The translations under genes and the position numbers were made by a program. DNA of 64,000 bases from Prochlorococcus marinus (lineage in GTDB: Bacteria; Cyanobacteriota; Cyanobacteriia; PCC-6307; Cyanobiaceae), in assembly GCF_001180245.1 (NCBI RefSeq), contig NZ_CVSV01000131.1, positions 124,001-188,000 of the forward strand. The letters are read 5' to 3'. How positions within the stretch are numbered: position 1 is the stretch's first letter; the number at the start of each line of letters is the position of its first letter. The notes under the pieces were generated by a model. That model did no database searches. It was not told the DNA's origin and worked only from the letters and a program-made list of their open reading frames with translations. Shown here piece by piece: positions 19,485 through 29,713 of this stretch.

Positions 19485-20028
19485 TTCAATACCTCCATCT
19501 CCAATGAAGGGAATAGTGAATATTGTTGTTGAAATACCTGCAGGGAGTAGGAATAAATATGAATATTGCTCTGACGCAGGAATAATGGCCCTAGACAGAG
19601 TATTACATTCTTCAGTGAGGTACCCTTTTGATTATGGTTTTATCCCAAATACCCTCGCTGATGATGGAGCTCCCCTTGATGCAATGGTGATAATGGACGA
19701 ACCTACTTTTGCGGGTTGTCTAATAAAAGCTAGACCTATTGGAGTTTTGGATATGCATGATTGTGGTGCTTATGATGGAAAACTTTTATGTGTGCCTATG
19801 GCTAATCCTAGGCAGGCTAATATTGTAAGTATTAATCAAATTGCTCCTAATCAGCTTGAGGATGTTGCAGAATTTTTTAGAACTAGTAAAGGACTCGATG
19901 GAAGAACAGTTCAAATTGATGGTTGGAGGGATTTTGATGTAGTTGAAAATTTATTGCAAAGTTGTAGGCCCCCAAAAAAGAAAAACTTTAAAGTACTTAA
20001 GAAATCAAATATTAGTAAATTAAATTGA
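19474..20028 (+). CDS. class I inorganic pyrophosphatase paralogue with altered active site
   Basis: 184 residues clearly homologous to cyanobacterial soluble pyrophosphatase (VVEIPAGSRNKYE, ALDRVLHSSVRYPFDYGFIPNTLADDG). Most active-site positions are kept (E20, K28, E30, R42, Y54, D64, D69, D96, D101, K103). The E. coli D67 equivalent is alanine (DGAPLD, A66), and Y141 is serine (FRTSKG, S138). D67 is the general base/metal ligand, so strong loss of activity is predicted. It overlaps the small membrane gene before it by 11 bases and the ArsC-like gene after it by 4, upstream of lepB. An intact paralogue is at 4144. Confidence 0.88.
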   Translation: MDLSSIPPSPMKGIVNIVVEIPAGSRNKYEYCSDAGIMALDRVLHSSVRYPFDYGFIPNTLADDGAPLDAMVIMDEPTFAGCLIKARPIGVLDMHDCGAYDGKLLCVPMANPRQANIVSINQIAPNQLEDVAEFFRTSKGLDGRTVQIDGWRDFDVVENLLQSCRPPKKKNFKVLKKSNISKLN

Positions 20029-20381
20029 AAAAAATAATTTTTTATAGTTATTTAAAATGCTCTACATGCCGAAAAGCTGCAAAGTGGCTTGAAAGCAAAG
20101 ATTTTGAATTTCAGTTAATTGATATTGTAAAAGAACCTCCACTTGTTAATTATTTAAGTCTTGCCTTAGAACAATACTCTGATAATAAGAAAAGGATTTT
20201 TAATACAAGAGGTAAAGCCTTTAAAACTCTTAATCTTGATATTGATAGTTTGTCAAACGAAGAAATTATTCAACTTCTTTTAAGTGATGGCAAATTAATA
20301 AAAAGACCATTTTTGATTTACGAAGAAAAAAAAGTAATATTAGGTTTTAACGAAATTGAATATGAAAAACAATTTATTTAA
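20025..20381 (+). CDS. ArsC/Spx/YffB-family thioredoxin-fold protein
   Basis: 118 residues with the ArsC-like thioredoxin fold: FYSYLKCSTCRKAAKWL (CxxC, C12 and C15), a Pro-containing later loop KRPFLIYEEKKVILGF. The family includes arsenate reductases and Spx-type regulators. The CxxC pair without an ars operon nearby argues for a redox/regulatory role rather than arsenate detoxification; not settled. TTG start at 20025 overlaps the preceding stop by four bases. Confidence 0.8.
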   Translation: MKKIIFYSYLKCSTCRKAAKWLESKDFEFQLIDIVKEPPLVNYLSLALEQYSDNKKRIFNTRGKAFKTLNLDIDSLSNEEIIQLLLSDGKLIKRPFLIYEEKKVILGFNEIEYEKQFI

Positions 20382-20410
20382 GTTTAGAAAATCAAGACTT
20401 TATTAATTCT

Positions 20411-21070
20411 ATGCCTGGTTCCATAAAAAGTTTTTTAAAAGAATGGGGTCTGCTAATTCTATTAACTTTTTTTGTTTCTTCTTGCAGATCATTTTTGGCA
20501 GAACCACGTTATATCCCTTCTGGTTCAATGCTCCCAGAATTACAAATAAATGATAGGTTAATTATTGAAAAATTTTCGTTAAGAAACTCTTTACCAAAAA
20601 GAGGAGATATTGTTGTTTTTAACTCACCTTACTCGTTTGACAAAAAATTAATCTCATCAAGATCTAAGCCTTTACCAAAAAAAAGAAATTGTTTTTTTAT
20701 GAGTTTTCCTCCAATGTCGTTTATTCCTGGTTTGAGGGATAAAGCTTGCGATGCATATATTAAAAGAGTGGTGGCACTTCCAGGCGAAATTGTAAGTGTA
20801 AACTCTAATGGTGAATTAATAATAAATAATAAATTAATTCCTGAACCCTATGTCTCTTATAAATGTTCATTAACCCTATTTAATAATTGTGGTAAATTTG
20901 AAAACATAAAAGTGCCAGAAGATCATTTTTTAGTTTTAGGTGATAATAGGGCAAATAGCTGGGATGGAAGATATTGGCCTGGAAGTAAATTTCTTCATAA
21001 AAAAGAGTTAATTGGCAAAGCATATTTCAGATTTTGGCCTCTTAGTCAAGTTGGCTTTTTCAGTAAATGA
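20411..21070 (+). CDS. lepB: signal peptidase I
   Basis: Membrane-bound serine protease that removes signal peptides at the plasma or thylakoid membrane. One N-terminal membrane helix (about 12-25) is followed by the catalytic serine in PSGSM (S39) and lysine in YIKRVVALPGE (K118), then LGDNRANSWDGRYWPG (box E). 219 residues, normal for a single-helix type. It is last in the tight four-gene cluster starting at 19230. Confidence 0.94.
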   Translation: MPGSIKSFLKEWGLLILLTFFVSSCRSFLAEPRYIPSGSMLPELQINDRLIIEKFSLRNSLPKRGDIVVFNSPYSFDKKLISSRSKPLPKKRNCFFMSFPPMSFIPGLRDKACDAYIKRVVALPGEIVSVNSNGELIINNKLIPEPYVSYKCSLTLFNNCGKFENIKVPEDHFLVLGDNRANSWDGRYWPGSKFLHKKELIGKAYFRFWPLSQVGFFSK

Positions 21071-21123
21071 AGCCTTTTCCCTGACTCTGACTTCATCAAA
21101 ATAAATTTTTGACAAGGTTTAAT

Positions 21124-22452
21124 TTAAAGTGCTCCTGAAGCAGTTGAATCAAATATTCCCCCTAGGTGTGTTGTAATGTTAAGAGCACTAATCACAGGTG
21201 GCTTATTGGGATCATTAAAAAGATCAATTATAGTTATGCCGCCATTACCCTGTTTTATCATCCAAATATTTGAATAATTAATCCCAAGGATATTACAAAT
21301 TAGAGTTTTATTGACTGCATCATGAGCAACCATGAGGGTTTGATCATTATCCTTTTGATATAAACAAATTTTGTCAAAAGCTTCTACTGACCTTTCTGAT
21401 ACATCTTTTATACATTCACCTTCGGGCATTATTACTTCTTCAGGTTTATCATGCCAATTTTTTAGTAAAGCAGGCCACTCTTCTCTAATTTCTGCTTCCA
21501 ATTTCCCCTCCCATAATCCGTGACTGATTTCTACTAGTGAATCTATTTTCTCAATTTTTAAATCTTTGTTATTTTGAAGGATTATTTGTGCAGTCTCATA
21601 AGGCCTATGCATTGAACTTGAAAATGCCTTATTAAAAGAAATATTTCTTAAATATTCAAAAGTCTTTCTAGCTTGATCCTTTCCGTTTTCATTTAAAGGG
21701 ATATCAATTTGGCCTTGAAATCTACCTTCTTTGTTCCAGTTAGTTTCACCATGCCTTATAAGAAATATTCTGGAATCTCCAATTTTATTTGGAATATTTT
21801 TATTAAGATGGGAAGTTTGATTTAAGCATTCAATTTGAGTCTTATAAGAGTTATCTTTCTTTGAAATATTGAGTATCGAGAAAGAAGCATTTTCTAATCT
21901 TATTTTTCTAAAACCTTGCTTAGGCTTTCCTAATAACAAAAGTATTAAACATCTGAGAATTGCATTATGTCCAACAACTAAAATATTTACATCATCTTTG
22001 TCTAGATAAATTTTTAAAATATCTTCTAAAAAATTTGTTGCTTGAAAAAATAACTCTTGAATTGGTTTATAAGTTTTATTATCGTTTCTTTTTAAGATAA
22101 GATTTTCTGGATCATTTTTCCATGTAGGGTAAATTTCTGGAAATTTCTTTTTTATTTCATCAATTTTTAGACCAGACCATTCATTAAGATCTACTTCTAG
22201 CAAATTGTCGTCGAATAAAATATTTTGTTCTTTATTGAAGGCCTTTTTAATTGTTTTTGCAGTCTCTGCCGCTCTGACAAGTGGGGAGGAATAGATTTTA
22301 TCGAAGTTTATTTTTGATAATGCTTTTCCTGCTTTTTGGGCTTGTTCGTATCCTTCATCAGTTAATAATGAATCGTCTGTTCTTCCTTGAATTAATCCTT
22401 TAGCATTGAAACTGCTTAGTCCATGCCTAACTAAAACTAATCTTATAGCCAT
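21124..22452 (-). CDS. two-domain histidine phosphatase (phosphoglycerate mutase-like)
   Basis: 442 residues made of two full histidine-phosphatase domains. Domain 1 has VLVRHGLSSFNAKGLIQGR, SSPLVRAAETA and VVGHNAILR. Domain 2 (from about residue 227) has FLIRHGETNWNKEGRFQGQ, SSSMHRPYETA and MVAHDAVNKT. Both domains keep the catalytic His/Arg set. Such duplicated proteins are annotated as phosphoglycerate mutase or metal-independent phosphoserine phosphatase in cyanobacteria; the substrate cannot be told from sequence. Confidence 0.85.
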   Translation of the reverse strand: MAIRLVLVRHGLSSFNAKGLIQGRTDDSLLTDEGYEQAQKAGKALSKINFDKIYSSPLVRAAETAKTIKKAFNKEQNILFDDNLLEVDLNEWSGLKIDEIKKKFPEIYPTWKNDPENLILKRNDNKTYKPIQELFFQATNFLEDILKIYLDKDDVNILVVGHNAILRCLILLLLGKPKQGFRKIRLENASFSILNISKKDNSYKTQIECLNQTSHLNKNIPNKIGDSRIFLIRHGETNWNKEGRFQGQIDIPLNENGKDQARKTFEYLRNISFNKAFSSSMHRPYETAQIILQNNKDLKIEKIDSLVEISHGLWEGKLEAEIREEWPALLKNWHDKPEEVIMPEGECIKDVSERSVEAFDKICLYQKDNDQTLMVAHDAVNKTLICNILGINYSNIWMIKQGNGGITIIDLFNDPNKPPVISALNITTHLGGIFDSTASGAL

Positions 22453-22568
22453 TATATAAATTTGAAAATTAAGATAATTTAATCATCTCATGGAGTGATT
22501 AAAATAGATACATAAATATAAGGAAATTCAATGATAACTAACTATAGTTTTCAAGAATATAATAAGTT

Positions 22569-23930
22569 ATGAACTTTAAAAATACTTCTAAGTCAAAACT
22601 CACTTTAGCTATTATTTCTATCGTCATAACTTTTTTTGTATGGCAACAAGGATTAAGAGACAGTTTAAATAGACCATCTGTTTCATTTGATATTAGTCAA
22701 AAAGAGCAAGAAATTGCTGAATTATCTGTCCAATCAATACCTTTAAATCTTAAAAAATTTTTTATCATTAATGATCCTGTTGATCAAATAAATAAATCAC
22801 TCTCTGATGTCTCATTTGAAGAGCTAACAGAAAGAAATAAATTAATTCGAATAATTACTTCTGAATCAAATGATCCTTTAATTTATAAAAATATATCCAA
22901 AGATTTTGAAGATAAAAACTATAAATTTCTGATTGATGAGCTAGAAAAAAAATCTGATAATAATACATATAAAGTAAATTTCGAAAAATTTGATTTATTT
23001 AAAGGTGATAGATTTTTATATCACCTTTTAAGCCGCAAATTTGATTTTGACGATAGTGCATTAATAACAAAATCATTTTCACGTAAAATGTTTTTTAAAA
23101 TATTAGCCATAAGACTAATACCACTTTTAACAATACTTATTGGCTCTATTCTCGCTTTAAAAATATTATGGACAACCATATCTTTGAAAAAGTTTGGTTG
23201 GCAAGAAATTAAATCCTTAGATTTAGAATTAATAGATATGGTTTTATTAATTGCAGGTGGATTTGTTGTTTTAGGAGAAGTGGTATCACCTTTATTTTCT
23301 ATCAGTTTGGTCGAACTTTTTTCTAAAAATATCTCTAATGAATTGTCTCAATCTTTAAAAATTTTCTTTGGATATCTTTTTATGGCTATTCCTCCATTAT
23401 GGATAGTTTTTTATCAAATTAAATCCTTGAATGGTGAATTTACTTTTAAAAAGGATTATTTACAGTTCAATTTTTTGCCAATAAAGTATGCAATTTTTCA
23501 GGGAATTAAAGGTTGGTTAACAATTGTTCCTTTTGTTTTATTGATTTCTCTTATTATGAATAGTCTGATCGATAATCAGAATGGTAGTAACCCCTTGCTG
23601 GAAATTGTTCTTAACAATAATAATTACTTATCATTTTTTCTATTATTTGTAACAACAACTATATTAGCTCCTCTATTTGAAGAGATTATATTTCGCGGTA
23701 TTTTGCTTCCAACTCTTTCAAGAGATTTTGGAGTAATTTCGGGCATAATAGTTTCAGCTTTTATCTTTGCATTAGCCCATTTAAGTTTGGGAGAAATGCC
23801 TCCATTATTTGTTCTAGGGATTGGATTAGGGATTACAAGAATTGCTTCTGGAAGTTTGTTTTCTTCAGTTATCATGCATTCTTTATGGAATGGATTGACC
23901 TTCTTAAATTTATTCTTATTGAGGACATAA
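22569..23930 (+). CDS. CPBP-family intramembrane metalloprotease
   Basis: 453 residues. An N-terminal membrane helix and an extracytoplasmic polar region (about 30-175) precede a bundle of membrane helices with the CPBP (CAAX/Abi) motifs EEIIFRG (E371-E372), FALAHLSLGE and MHSLWNGLTF. In prokaryotes these act in membrane-protein processing; the substrate is unknown. The N-terminal extension is a feature of cyanobacterial members. It precedes the small ftsI-linked gene by 84 bases. Confidence 0.85.
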   Translation: MNFKNTSKSKLTLAIISIVITFFVWQQGLRDSLNRPSVSFDISQKEQEIAELSVQSIPLNLKKFFIINDPVDQINKSLSDVSFEELTERNKLIRIITSESNDPLIYKNISKDFEDKNYKFLIDELEKKSDNNTYKVNFEKFDLFKGDRFLYHLLSRKFDFDDSALITKSFSRKMFFKILAIRLIPLLTILIGSILALKILWTTISLKKFGWQEIKSLDLELIDMVLLIAGGFVVLGEVVSPLFSISLVELFSKNISNELSQSLKIFFGYLFMAIPPLWIVFYQIKSLNGEFTFKKDYLQFNFLPIKYAIFQGIKGWLTIVPFVLLISLIMNSLIDNQNGSNPLLEIVLNNNNYLSFFLLFVTTTILAPLFEEIIFRGILLPTLSRDFGVISGIIVSAFIFALAHLSLGEMPPLFVLGIGLGITRIASGSLFSSVIMHSLWNGLTFLNLFLLRT

Positions 23931-24014
23931 AGAATTTAATTTTTTACTTGCGAATCAAACAAAAAAATGTTTATTTAATTAATAACACTTCTTTTATTTA
24001 AAAATAAATCATAG

Positions 24015-24443
24015 ATGAAACCTTATGGTAATCAACTTAATTTAAAAAAAAAAGTTTCATATGAAAGTAAAAAAAATTCCGAAAAAATATCCATAATTAA
24101 TATTAAATTAGTACATCAAATTTTCGACACCATTAATATCTCTCTTTTGGTATTAATTTTCACCTTATTTTTCTTATCTTTTAATAGTCAAAGAAAATGG
24201 TCAAATACATACAAAAACTTATCTAAAACAATATCTATCAATAATAATCTCATTGATTATATTTCTAAAATTGAGGAATTTTATATAAGTGAACTTGAGT
24301 CTCTCCATATTTATAGAAAAACTAAACCTGAAGATTTAATCTATCTAGATAAAATTCCAGAAAGAAAAGAAAGTTTGTTTAAGAAAAATTTAAGTAGTTT
24401 CATTGAAGGTTTTAGTGATAGCAAATATCAAAGGGGCTATTGA
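24015..24443 (+). CDS. small bitopic protein upstream of ftsI (FtsL-like candidate)
   Basis: 142 residues. A basic N-terminal cytoplasmic part (about 1-35), one membrane helix (about 37-56, ISLLVLIFTLFFLSF), then a helical, polar extracytoplasmic part (NLSKTISINNNLIDYISKIEEFY) compatible with a coiled coil. Its stop codon overlaps the ftsI ATG by one base (TGATG), implying translational coupling. Size, topology and location are those of FtsL in many bacteria, but I see no diagnostic FtsL motif, so this is inference. Confidence 0.65.
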   Translation: MKPYGNQLNLKKKVSYESKKNSEKISIINIKLVHQIFDTINISLLVLIFTLFFLSFNSQRKWSNTYKNLSKTISINNNLIDYISKIEEFYISELESLHIYRKTKPEDLIYLDKIPERKESLFKKNLSSFIEGFSDSKYQRGY

Positions 24444-26194
24444 TGAAAAAATACAAAAAGATTGTTCGTCTAATACCCCTTGATCAAAGAAGATTTAAAT
24501 TTCTCTATATTTTTAACTTACTATTAATATTTTGTTTGTTCGGTAGGTTAGTTAGATTGCAAGTCTTTAACGCCTCTGATTTGCAAAGGAAAGCTAGATT
24601 AATACAGTCTTCTAAAACTAATGCCTTAAAAAAAAGGAGAGCAATTGTTGATAGAAATAATAGACTAGTTGCTTACGATAAACCGCTCTATAGATTATGG
24701 GCCCATCCAAAATATTTTAATTTTCCTGGAGATTCAATTAACAGAGTTCGCAGTGTTGAAGAAGTTATAGAAAAATTGTCACCTATCTTGGATATAAATG
24801 GTGAAATACTATTGAGTAAATTTAGTAATAAAATGAGTGGTATCAAGCTTTTGGATAAAATTTCCGAAGAAAAGGCTGAAAAGATTAAAAACCTTCAAAT
24901 AAGTGGCATTGATTTATTTAAATATTCGCAGAGATATTATCCTCAAGGCAAGCTTTACTCTAATCTTGTCGGTTTTGTTAATGATGAGAATATAGCTTCA
25001 GCAGGTTTAGAGCTTCATTTAGATAATCAAATTAAAGTTTTTAATAAAAGTAATTTAATAAAAAGAGGAGGAGATGGAACTCCTTTACCGGATAATTCAG
25101 CTCCAGGTGATTTTGTTTCTGATTACAAAAGTTTAGGCCTAACTATAGATTCAAAATTACAGAAAGCTTCATTCAGTGCATTATCAAAGCAAGTAAGCAA
25201 ATGGAAAGCAAAGAAAGGATTTGCCATAGTTATGGATGTTAATAATGGTCGGATTCTCTCCTTGGTTACAGTACCATCTTACGATCCAAATAAATTTTGG
25301 CAGTACGATTCTGGACTTTTTAGGGGTTGGTATTCTCAAGATTTATTTGAGCCTGGTTCAACTTTTAAACCTATTAATCTTGCCTTGGCTTTAGAAGAAA
25401 AAGTAATCCAGAAAGATGGACTAGTTGAAGATATTGGAAAAATTAATGTTGGAGGATGGACACTTTCTAATTGGGATAAACAAGGTAATGGATACATTGA
25501 CTATCCAAAAGTTTTGCAGGTTTCAAGTAATGTTGGGATGGTAAAAATAATGCAAAATTTAGACCCTTCAATTTATTGGGATTGGCTAGAAAATTTAGGT
25601 ATAAATAAAAATTTAGAGACTGATTTATTTGAATCAACTGCTGGCCAACTAAAGAGAAAAGATTTATTTGTAAATCAATCAATTGAGCCTGCTGTAACTT
25701 CTTTTGGCAAAGGTTTCTCAATCTCTCCACTTAAATTACTTCAACTTCATGCGGCTCTAGCAAATGGTGGTTATGAAGTTACTCCACATGTAACCTCAAC
25801 TTTCAAAGAAAGAGTTAATAAAAATCCAAAAAAACAATTTTTTTCACACGAAGTTTCTAAAACTGTTCTTGAATGGATGGAAAGCGTAGTTGATAAAGGT
25901 AGTGGATCTGGAGTGAAAATCGAGGGTTATAGAATAGCGGGTAAAACGGGCACTTCCCAAAAAGCCTTGAATGGTTCCTATACAAATAAAAAAGTTTGCA
26001 GTTTTGTGGCGACCTTACCAGTTAATGATCCTAAATATGTTGTCCTTGTAGTCGTTGATGAGCCATCTAAATCTTATGCATATGGTTCAACTGTTGCTGT
26101 ACCAGTTGCTAAAGAAATTATCGAGAGTCTGATAGTAATTGAAAAAATACCTCCCAAGATTAAAGATCATGGAATGATTGTTAAAAAACTCTAA
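24443..26194 (+). CDS. ftsI: septal peptidoglycan transpeptidase (penicillin-binding protein 3)
   Basis: Cross-links septal peptidoglycan in the divisome. One N-terminal membrane helix (about 20-36), a PBP dimerisation domain with RAIVDRNNRLVAYD and YYPQGKLYSNLVGF, then the transpeptidase domain with the active-site SxxK in PGSTFK (S306), SSN in VSSNVG and KTG in AGKTGTSQ. 583 residues from the ATG at 24443; a TTG one codon upstream is also in frame but the ATG is preferred. Confidence 0.95.
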   Translation: MKKYKKIVRLIPLDQRRFKFLYIFNLLLIFCLFGRLVRLQVFNASDLQRKARLIQSSKTNALKKRRAIVDRNNRLVAYDKPLYRLWAHPKYFNFPGDSINRVRSVEEVIEKLSPILDINGEILLSKFSNKMSGIKLLDKISEEKAEKIKNLQISGIDLFKYSQRYYPQGKLYSNLVGFVNDENIASAGLELHLDNQIKVFNKSNLIKRGGDGTPLPDNSAPGDFVSDYKSLGLTIDSKLQKASFSALSKQVSKWKAKKGFAIVMDVNNGRILSLVTVPSYDPNKFWQYDSGLFRGWYSQDLFEPGSTFKPINLALALEEKVIQKDGLVEDIGKINVGGWTLSNWDKQGNGYIDYPKVLQVSSNVGMVKIMQNLDPSIYWDWLENLGINKNLETDLFESTAGQLKRKDLFVNQSIEPAVTSFGKGFSISPLKLLQLHAALANGGYEVTPHVTSTFKERVNKNPKKQFFSHEVSKTVLEWMESVVDKGSGSGVKIEGYRIAGKTGTSQKALNGSYTNKKVCSFVATLPVNDPKYVVLVVVDEPSKSYAYGSTVAVPVAKEIIESLIVIEKIPPKIKDHGMIVKKL

Positions 26195-26284
26195 AATTTT
26201 CCAATTTTATAAATATTTAGTTCATTATCTGATGATTTCATTAGGAATAAAAGCTAGTTTATGTATATACATGATTATCTAGAT

Positions 26285-27286
26285 ATGAAATCAATTTTAG
26301 AACAATTGTCCTCAATGACTGTTGTTGTTGCTGATACTGGAGATTTAGATTCGATAAAAAAATTTCAACCTAGGGACGCCACCACCAATCCATCTCTAAT
26401 ACTAGCTGCTGCTAAGAACCCTGATTATGTGAAATTAATTGATAAAGCTTTAGAAAACTCAGAAAATGCATTGCCCCAAGGATTCTCCGAAATTGAATTA
26501 ATAAAAGAAACTGTTGACCAAGTTTCAGTATTTTTTGGAAAAGAAATATTGAAAATTATTTCAGGGCGCGTATCTACAGAAGTTGATGCAAGACTGAGCT
26601 TTGATACCGAAGCTACGGTAGAAAAAGCGAGAAAATTGATCAATCTTTACAAAAATTTTGGAATTGAAAAGGAAAGAATTTTGATTAAGATTGCTGCAAC
26701 TTGGGAGGGAATTAAGGCAGCTGAAATTTTGGAAAAAGAGGGTATTAAGTGCAACTTAACTTTACTTTTTAACTTCTGCCAAGCGGTAACCTGTGCCAAT
26801 GCAAAGATAACTCTAATTTCTCCGTTCGTTGGCCGTATCTTAGATTGGCATAAAGCAAAAACTGGTAAAACTAGTTTTGTTGGTGCTGAAGACCCTGGTG
26901 TTATTTCGGTTACTCAAATATACAAGTACTTTAAAGAAAAAGGATTCAAGACAGAAGTAATGGGGGCTAGTTTTAGAAATCTTGATGAAATAAAAGAATT
27001 AGCAGGTTGCGATCTTTTAACGATCGCACCAAAATTTCTTGAGGAACTTAAAAAAGAAAAAGGAGAGTTAGTTAGGAAATTAGATGTAAGTACCCAAATA
27101 AATAATTCTATTGACTATGAATTTGAAGAAAAAGATTTCAGATTAAGTATGTTAGAAGATCAAATGGCAAGTGAAAAGCTTAGTGAAGGTATTACTGGAT
27201 TCAGTAAGGCTATTGAAGAATTGGAAGAACTGCTACTAAAGAGATATTCAGAGATTAAAAATCACAAATTGATTTCTGCTAACTAA
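26285..27286 (+). CDS. tal: transaldolase
   Basis: Transfers a dihydroxyacetone unit in the oxidative pentose phosphate pathway, important at night and in phage infection of Prochlorococcus. The (beta/alpha)8 protein begins [20 protein letters not shown], contains [10 protein letters not shown] and the Schiff-base lysine region [13 protein letters not shown] choose the ATG at 26285 (333 residues), matching the family start; the frame is open eight codons further upstream. A C-terminal extension of about 20 residues follows the core. Confidence 0.94.
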   Translation: MKSILEQLSSMTVVVADTGDLDSIKKFQPRDATTNPSLILAAAKNPDYVKLIDKALENSENALPQGFSEIELIKETVDQVSVFFGKEILKIISGRVSTEVDARLSFDTEATVEKARKLINLYKNFGIEKERILIKIAATWEGIKAAEILEKEGIKCNLTLLFNFCQAVTCANAKITLISPFVGRILDWHKAKTGKTSFVGAEDPGVISVTQIYKYFKEKGFKTEVMGASFRNLDEIKELAGCDLLTIAPKFLEELKKEKGELVRKLDVSTQINNSIDYEFEEKDFRLSMLEDQMASEKLSEGITGFSKAIEELEELLLKRYSEIKNHKLISAN

Positions 27287-27309
27287 ATTTAAGTTTGAAT
27301 TGAAAAGAA

Positions 27310-28443
27310 TTAAGTCCTACTTTTTGTTAAAAGCCGTCTGATAACTCTTTTCGCAATATCTTCGTAACTCATTTCTCCCGATAATATTTGAGCAATACGT
27401 TTAGGTGCTGTTTTTCTTTTGATCCCTAATTGATATCCAGTTCTGGGAAATCTATAAAATACTTGGGCTATTCTCCTCCCCCAAGCCATTGATTTCCCCC
27501 AAATGTTGTTAATTTTTTTTGTATAAAGATTTAAATCATCTACTTTTCCTAACAGGGACTGGTCTATGTATTCTGCAGCATAAAAACTGCTAATTAAAGA
27601 TGGTCTAATTCCTTCAGCTAAAAATGGATCACATAGAGATGCTGCATCTCCAACCGCTAAAACTTTGTCACCATTAATTGAGTGGAAGCCATTCCATATT
27701 CTCAGTTTCTTAATAATTGTTTTATGAGGAAAATCATCAAAACCGAAGCTTCTGATTACTTGTTTATTTATAGTCTGATTTTCTAAAAGACCATTATTTA
27801 TAAAAGTACCTAAACCAATATTTAAGCTTTCTCTTAAAGGGAATGCCCATGCAAAACCATATTTTATAAATCCAAACTCAAATCTAACTGCATCTCTAGG
27901 TATTTCACCTAACCCTTTTAATCTTAATGAGAGTGTGTTTGCAAATTTCGGTTTTCTTGGTCCTAAATTGAAATAACTCGCCCATTTCGATTGGGACCCA
28001 TCTGCAATTACAAGAAATTTTGTAATATATTTCATTTTGTTATTGCAAGTAATTTCCCATTTATCATTTTTTTTTATGATTTTTTCTATTAATAATGGCC
28101 TCATTATCTGAGCTCCATTACTCAAGGATTCATCAAGTAATAATTGATCTAGTTTTTCTCTTTTAACTATCCAAAATGGGGATTCACCAGTCAGATCAGC
28201 AGTTACATTATCTGCAGCCTTCCATCTGAATTCAACATTCTTAATTTTTGATTCAATACAATCTTCAATATTTAAAGGAAGAAATCTTTGCATTGAAGAT
28301 GCCATCCCCCCTGCACATGGTTTGTAATCTTGAGATTTTTCTTTTTCAATAATTAAAACTGAATATCCTTTCTTTGATAGGTTAAGGGCAGTGGAAGATC
28401 CTGATAAACCTCCACCAATTATTACAACATCAAATTCTATCAA
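27310..28443 (-). CDS. geranylgeranyl reductase-family FAD oxidoreductase
   Basis: A 377-residue flavoprotein. The N-terminal dinucleotide loop is [21 protein letters not shown], the family loop KPCAGGM lies about residue 42, FVIADG-type [13 protein letters not shown] near 146, and the second FAD motif [20 protein letters not shown] near 265. It resembles ChlP but is shorter and may act on another isoprenoid or aromatic substrate. It overlaps frr by four bases, so it is translated from the same mRNA. Confidence 0.8.
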   Translation of the reverse strand: MIEFDVVIIGGGLSGSSTALNLSKKGYSVLIIEKEKSQDYKPCAGGMASSMQRFLPLNIEDCIESKIKNVEFRWKAADNVTADLTGESPFWIVKREKLDQLLLDESLSNGAQIMRPLLIEKIIKKNDKWEITCNNKMKYITKFLVIADGSQSKWASYFNLGPRKPKFANTLSLRLKGLGEIPRDAVRFEFGFIKYGFAWAFPLRESLNIGLGTFINNGLLENQTINKQVIRSFGFDDFPHKTIIKKLRIWNGFHSINGDKVLAVGDAASLCDPFLAEGIRPSLISSFYAAEYIDQSLLGKVDDLNLYTKKINNIWGKSMAWGRRIAQVFYRFPRTGYQLGIKRKTAPKRIAQILSGEMSYEDIAKRVIRRLLTKSRT

Positions 28444-28988
28444 ACTTTTAGAATTTCCTTCTCTTTTTCAGACAATTTAGTTTCTATTAAAGCAATATAT
28501 TTATCGGTAATTTTCTGAATTTCAGATTGATTATCTCTCGATTCGTCAATAGAAATAAGGCCATCTTTTTCTTCTTTTTTTTCTTTTTCAACAGCTTCTC
28601 TTCTGATATTTCTCAAAGCTACTTTTCCTTCCTCTGCATATTTAGAGGCTAATTTACAAAATTCTTTTCTTCTTTCTTCTGTTAAAGGAGGAACATTTAT
28701 TCTTATTACTTTCCCATCATTATTTGGAGTAATACCTAAATCACTCATAGAAATAGATTTCTCTATCGCTTGTAAACATGAAATATCAAAAGGTTGTATT
28801 GAAATTGTTTGCGAATCAACAGTGCTTATAGTGGCAAGCGATTTGATTGGTGTTTCTGCTCCATAGTACTCAACACTTACTCTGTCTAATAAGGAAGCAT
28901 TAGCTCTGCCTGTCCTGATTGTATTAAAGTTTCTTTGTGTGGCTTCAATACTTTTATTCATATTTTCTTGAATTTCTTTTTCTTTCAT
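28440..28988 (-). CDS. frr: ribosome recycling factor
   Basis: Splits post-termination ribosomes together with EF-G. The 182-residue protein has the standard start region ([19 protein letters not shown]), the [17 protein letters not shown] core and the C-terminal helix. It forms a unit pyrH-frr-oxidoreductase on the minus strand, with a 20-base gap to pyrH. Confidence 0.97.
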   Translation of the reverse strand: MKEKEIQENMNKSIEATQRNFNTIRTGRANASLLDRVSVEYYGAETPIKSLATISTVDSQTISIQPFDISCLQAIEKSISMSDLGITPNNDGKVIRINVPPLTEERRKEFCKLASKYAEEGKVALRNIRREAVEKEKKEEKDGLISIDESRDNQSEIQKITDKYIALIETKLSEKEKEILKV

Positions 28989-29008
28989 AATTAAAAAATA
29001 AATGATCT

Positions 29009-29713
29009 TTAACTAATTAAAGAGCCTATTGGCTCACCAGCAACAGCTTTGGAAATATTTCCTTTTTTGAATATATCAAAAACCATAATTGGGATATTAT
29101 TATCTTTGCAGAGTGCAATCGCAGTACTGTCCATTACTGCAATTTCATCACTAAGAACTTGTTGATAACTGAGAGAGGAATATTTTCTTGCATCTTTAAA
29201 TTGATTAGGATCACGATCGTATACTCCATCAACTTTAGTAGCCTTCATAACAACTTCAGCGTTTATCTCTGCTGCCCTCAAAGCTGCCGTAGTATCAGTT
29301 GTAAAAAATGGATTTCCGCATCCACCTCCGAAGACTACAACTCTGCCTTTTTCTAGGTGCCTCATGGCTCTTCTTCTGATATAGGGTTCTGCAATTTCCT
29401 GCATTTCGATTGCTGTTTGCACTCTGGTTGCAACTCCTACTCTCTCAAGACCATCTTGAAGTGAAATTGCGTTCATTACTGTTGCAAGCATCCCTACATA
29501 ATCAGCAGTCGCGCGATCCATTCCGTCTGCAGATCCTTTAAGCCCCCTAAAAATGTTTCCACCACCAACAACTATTGCAAGTTGTACATTATTTTCGACT
29601 ACTTTTGAAACATCCTCTGCAATTGACTGAACTATAGCAGGATCAATACCATAAGGTTTTTCACCCATTAGTGCTTCACCACTAAGTTTTAAGAGAACTC
29701 TTTTGTAAGCCAT
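29009..29713 (-). CDS. pyrH: UMP kinase
   Basis: Phosphorylates UMP in pyrimidine synthesis. The 234-residue amino-acid-kinase-fold protein shows [39 protein letters not shown] and [20 protein letters not shown]. The pyrH-frr pairing is common in bacteria. Confidence 0.97.
   Translation of the reverse strand: MAYKRVLLKLSGEALMGEKPYGIDPAIVQSIAEDVSKVVENNVQLAIVVGGGNIFRGLKGSADGMDRATADYVGMLATVMNAISLQDGLERVGVATRVQTAIEMQEIAEPYIRRRAMRHLEKGRVVVFGGGCGNPFFTTDTTAALRAAEINAEVVMKATKVDGVYDRDPNQFKDARKYSSLSYQQVLSDEIAVMDSTAIALCKDNNIPIMVFDIFKKGNISKAVAGEPIGSLIS

Noticed and set aside
20025..20381. Arsenate reductase as a firm call
   Set aside because: The fold fits, but the CxxC motif and absence of arsenic genes nearby also fit Spx/YffB-type proteins, so only the family is claimed.
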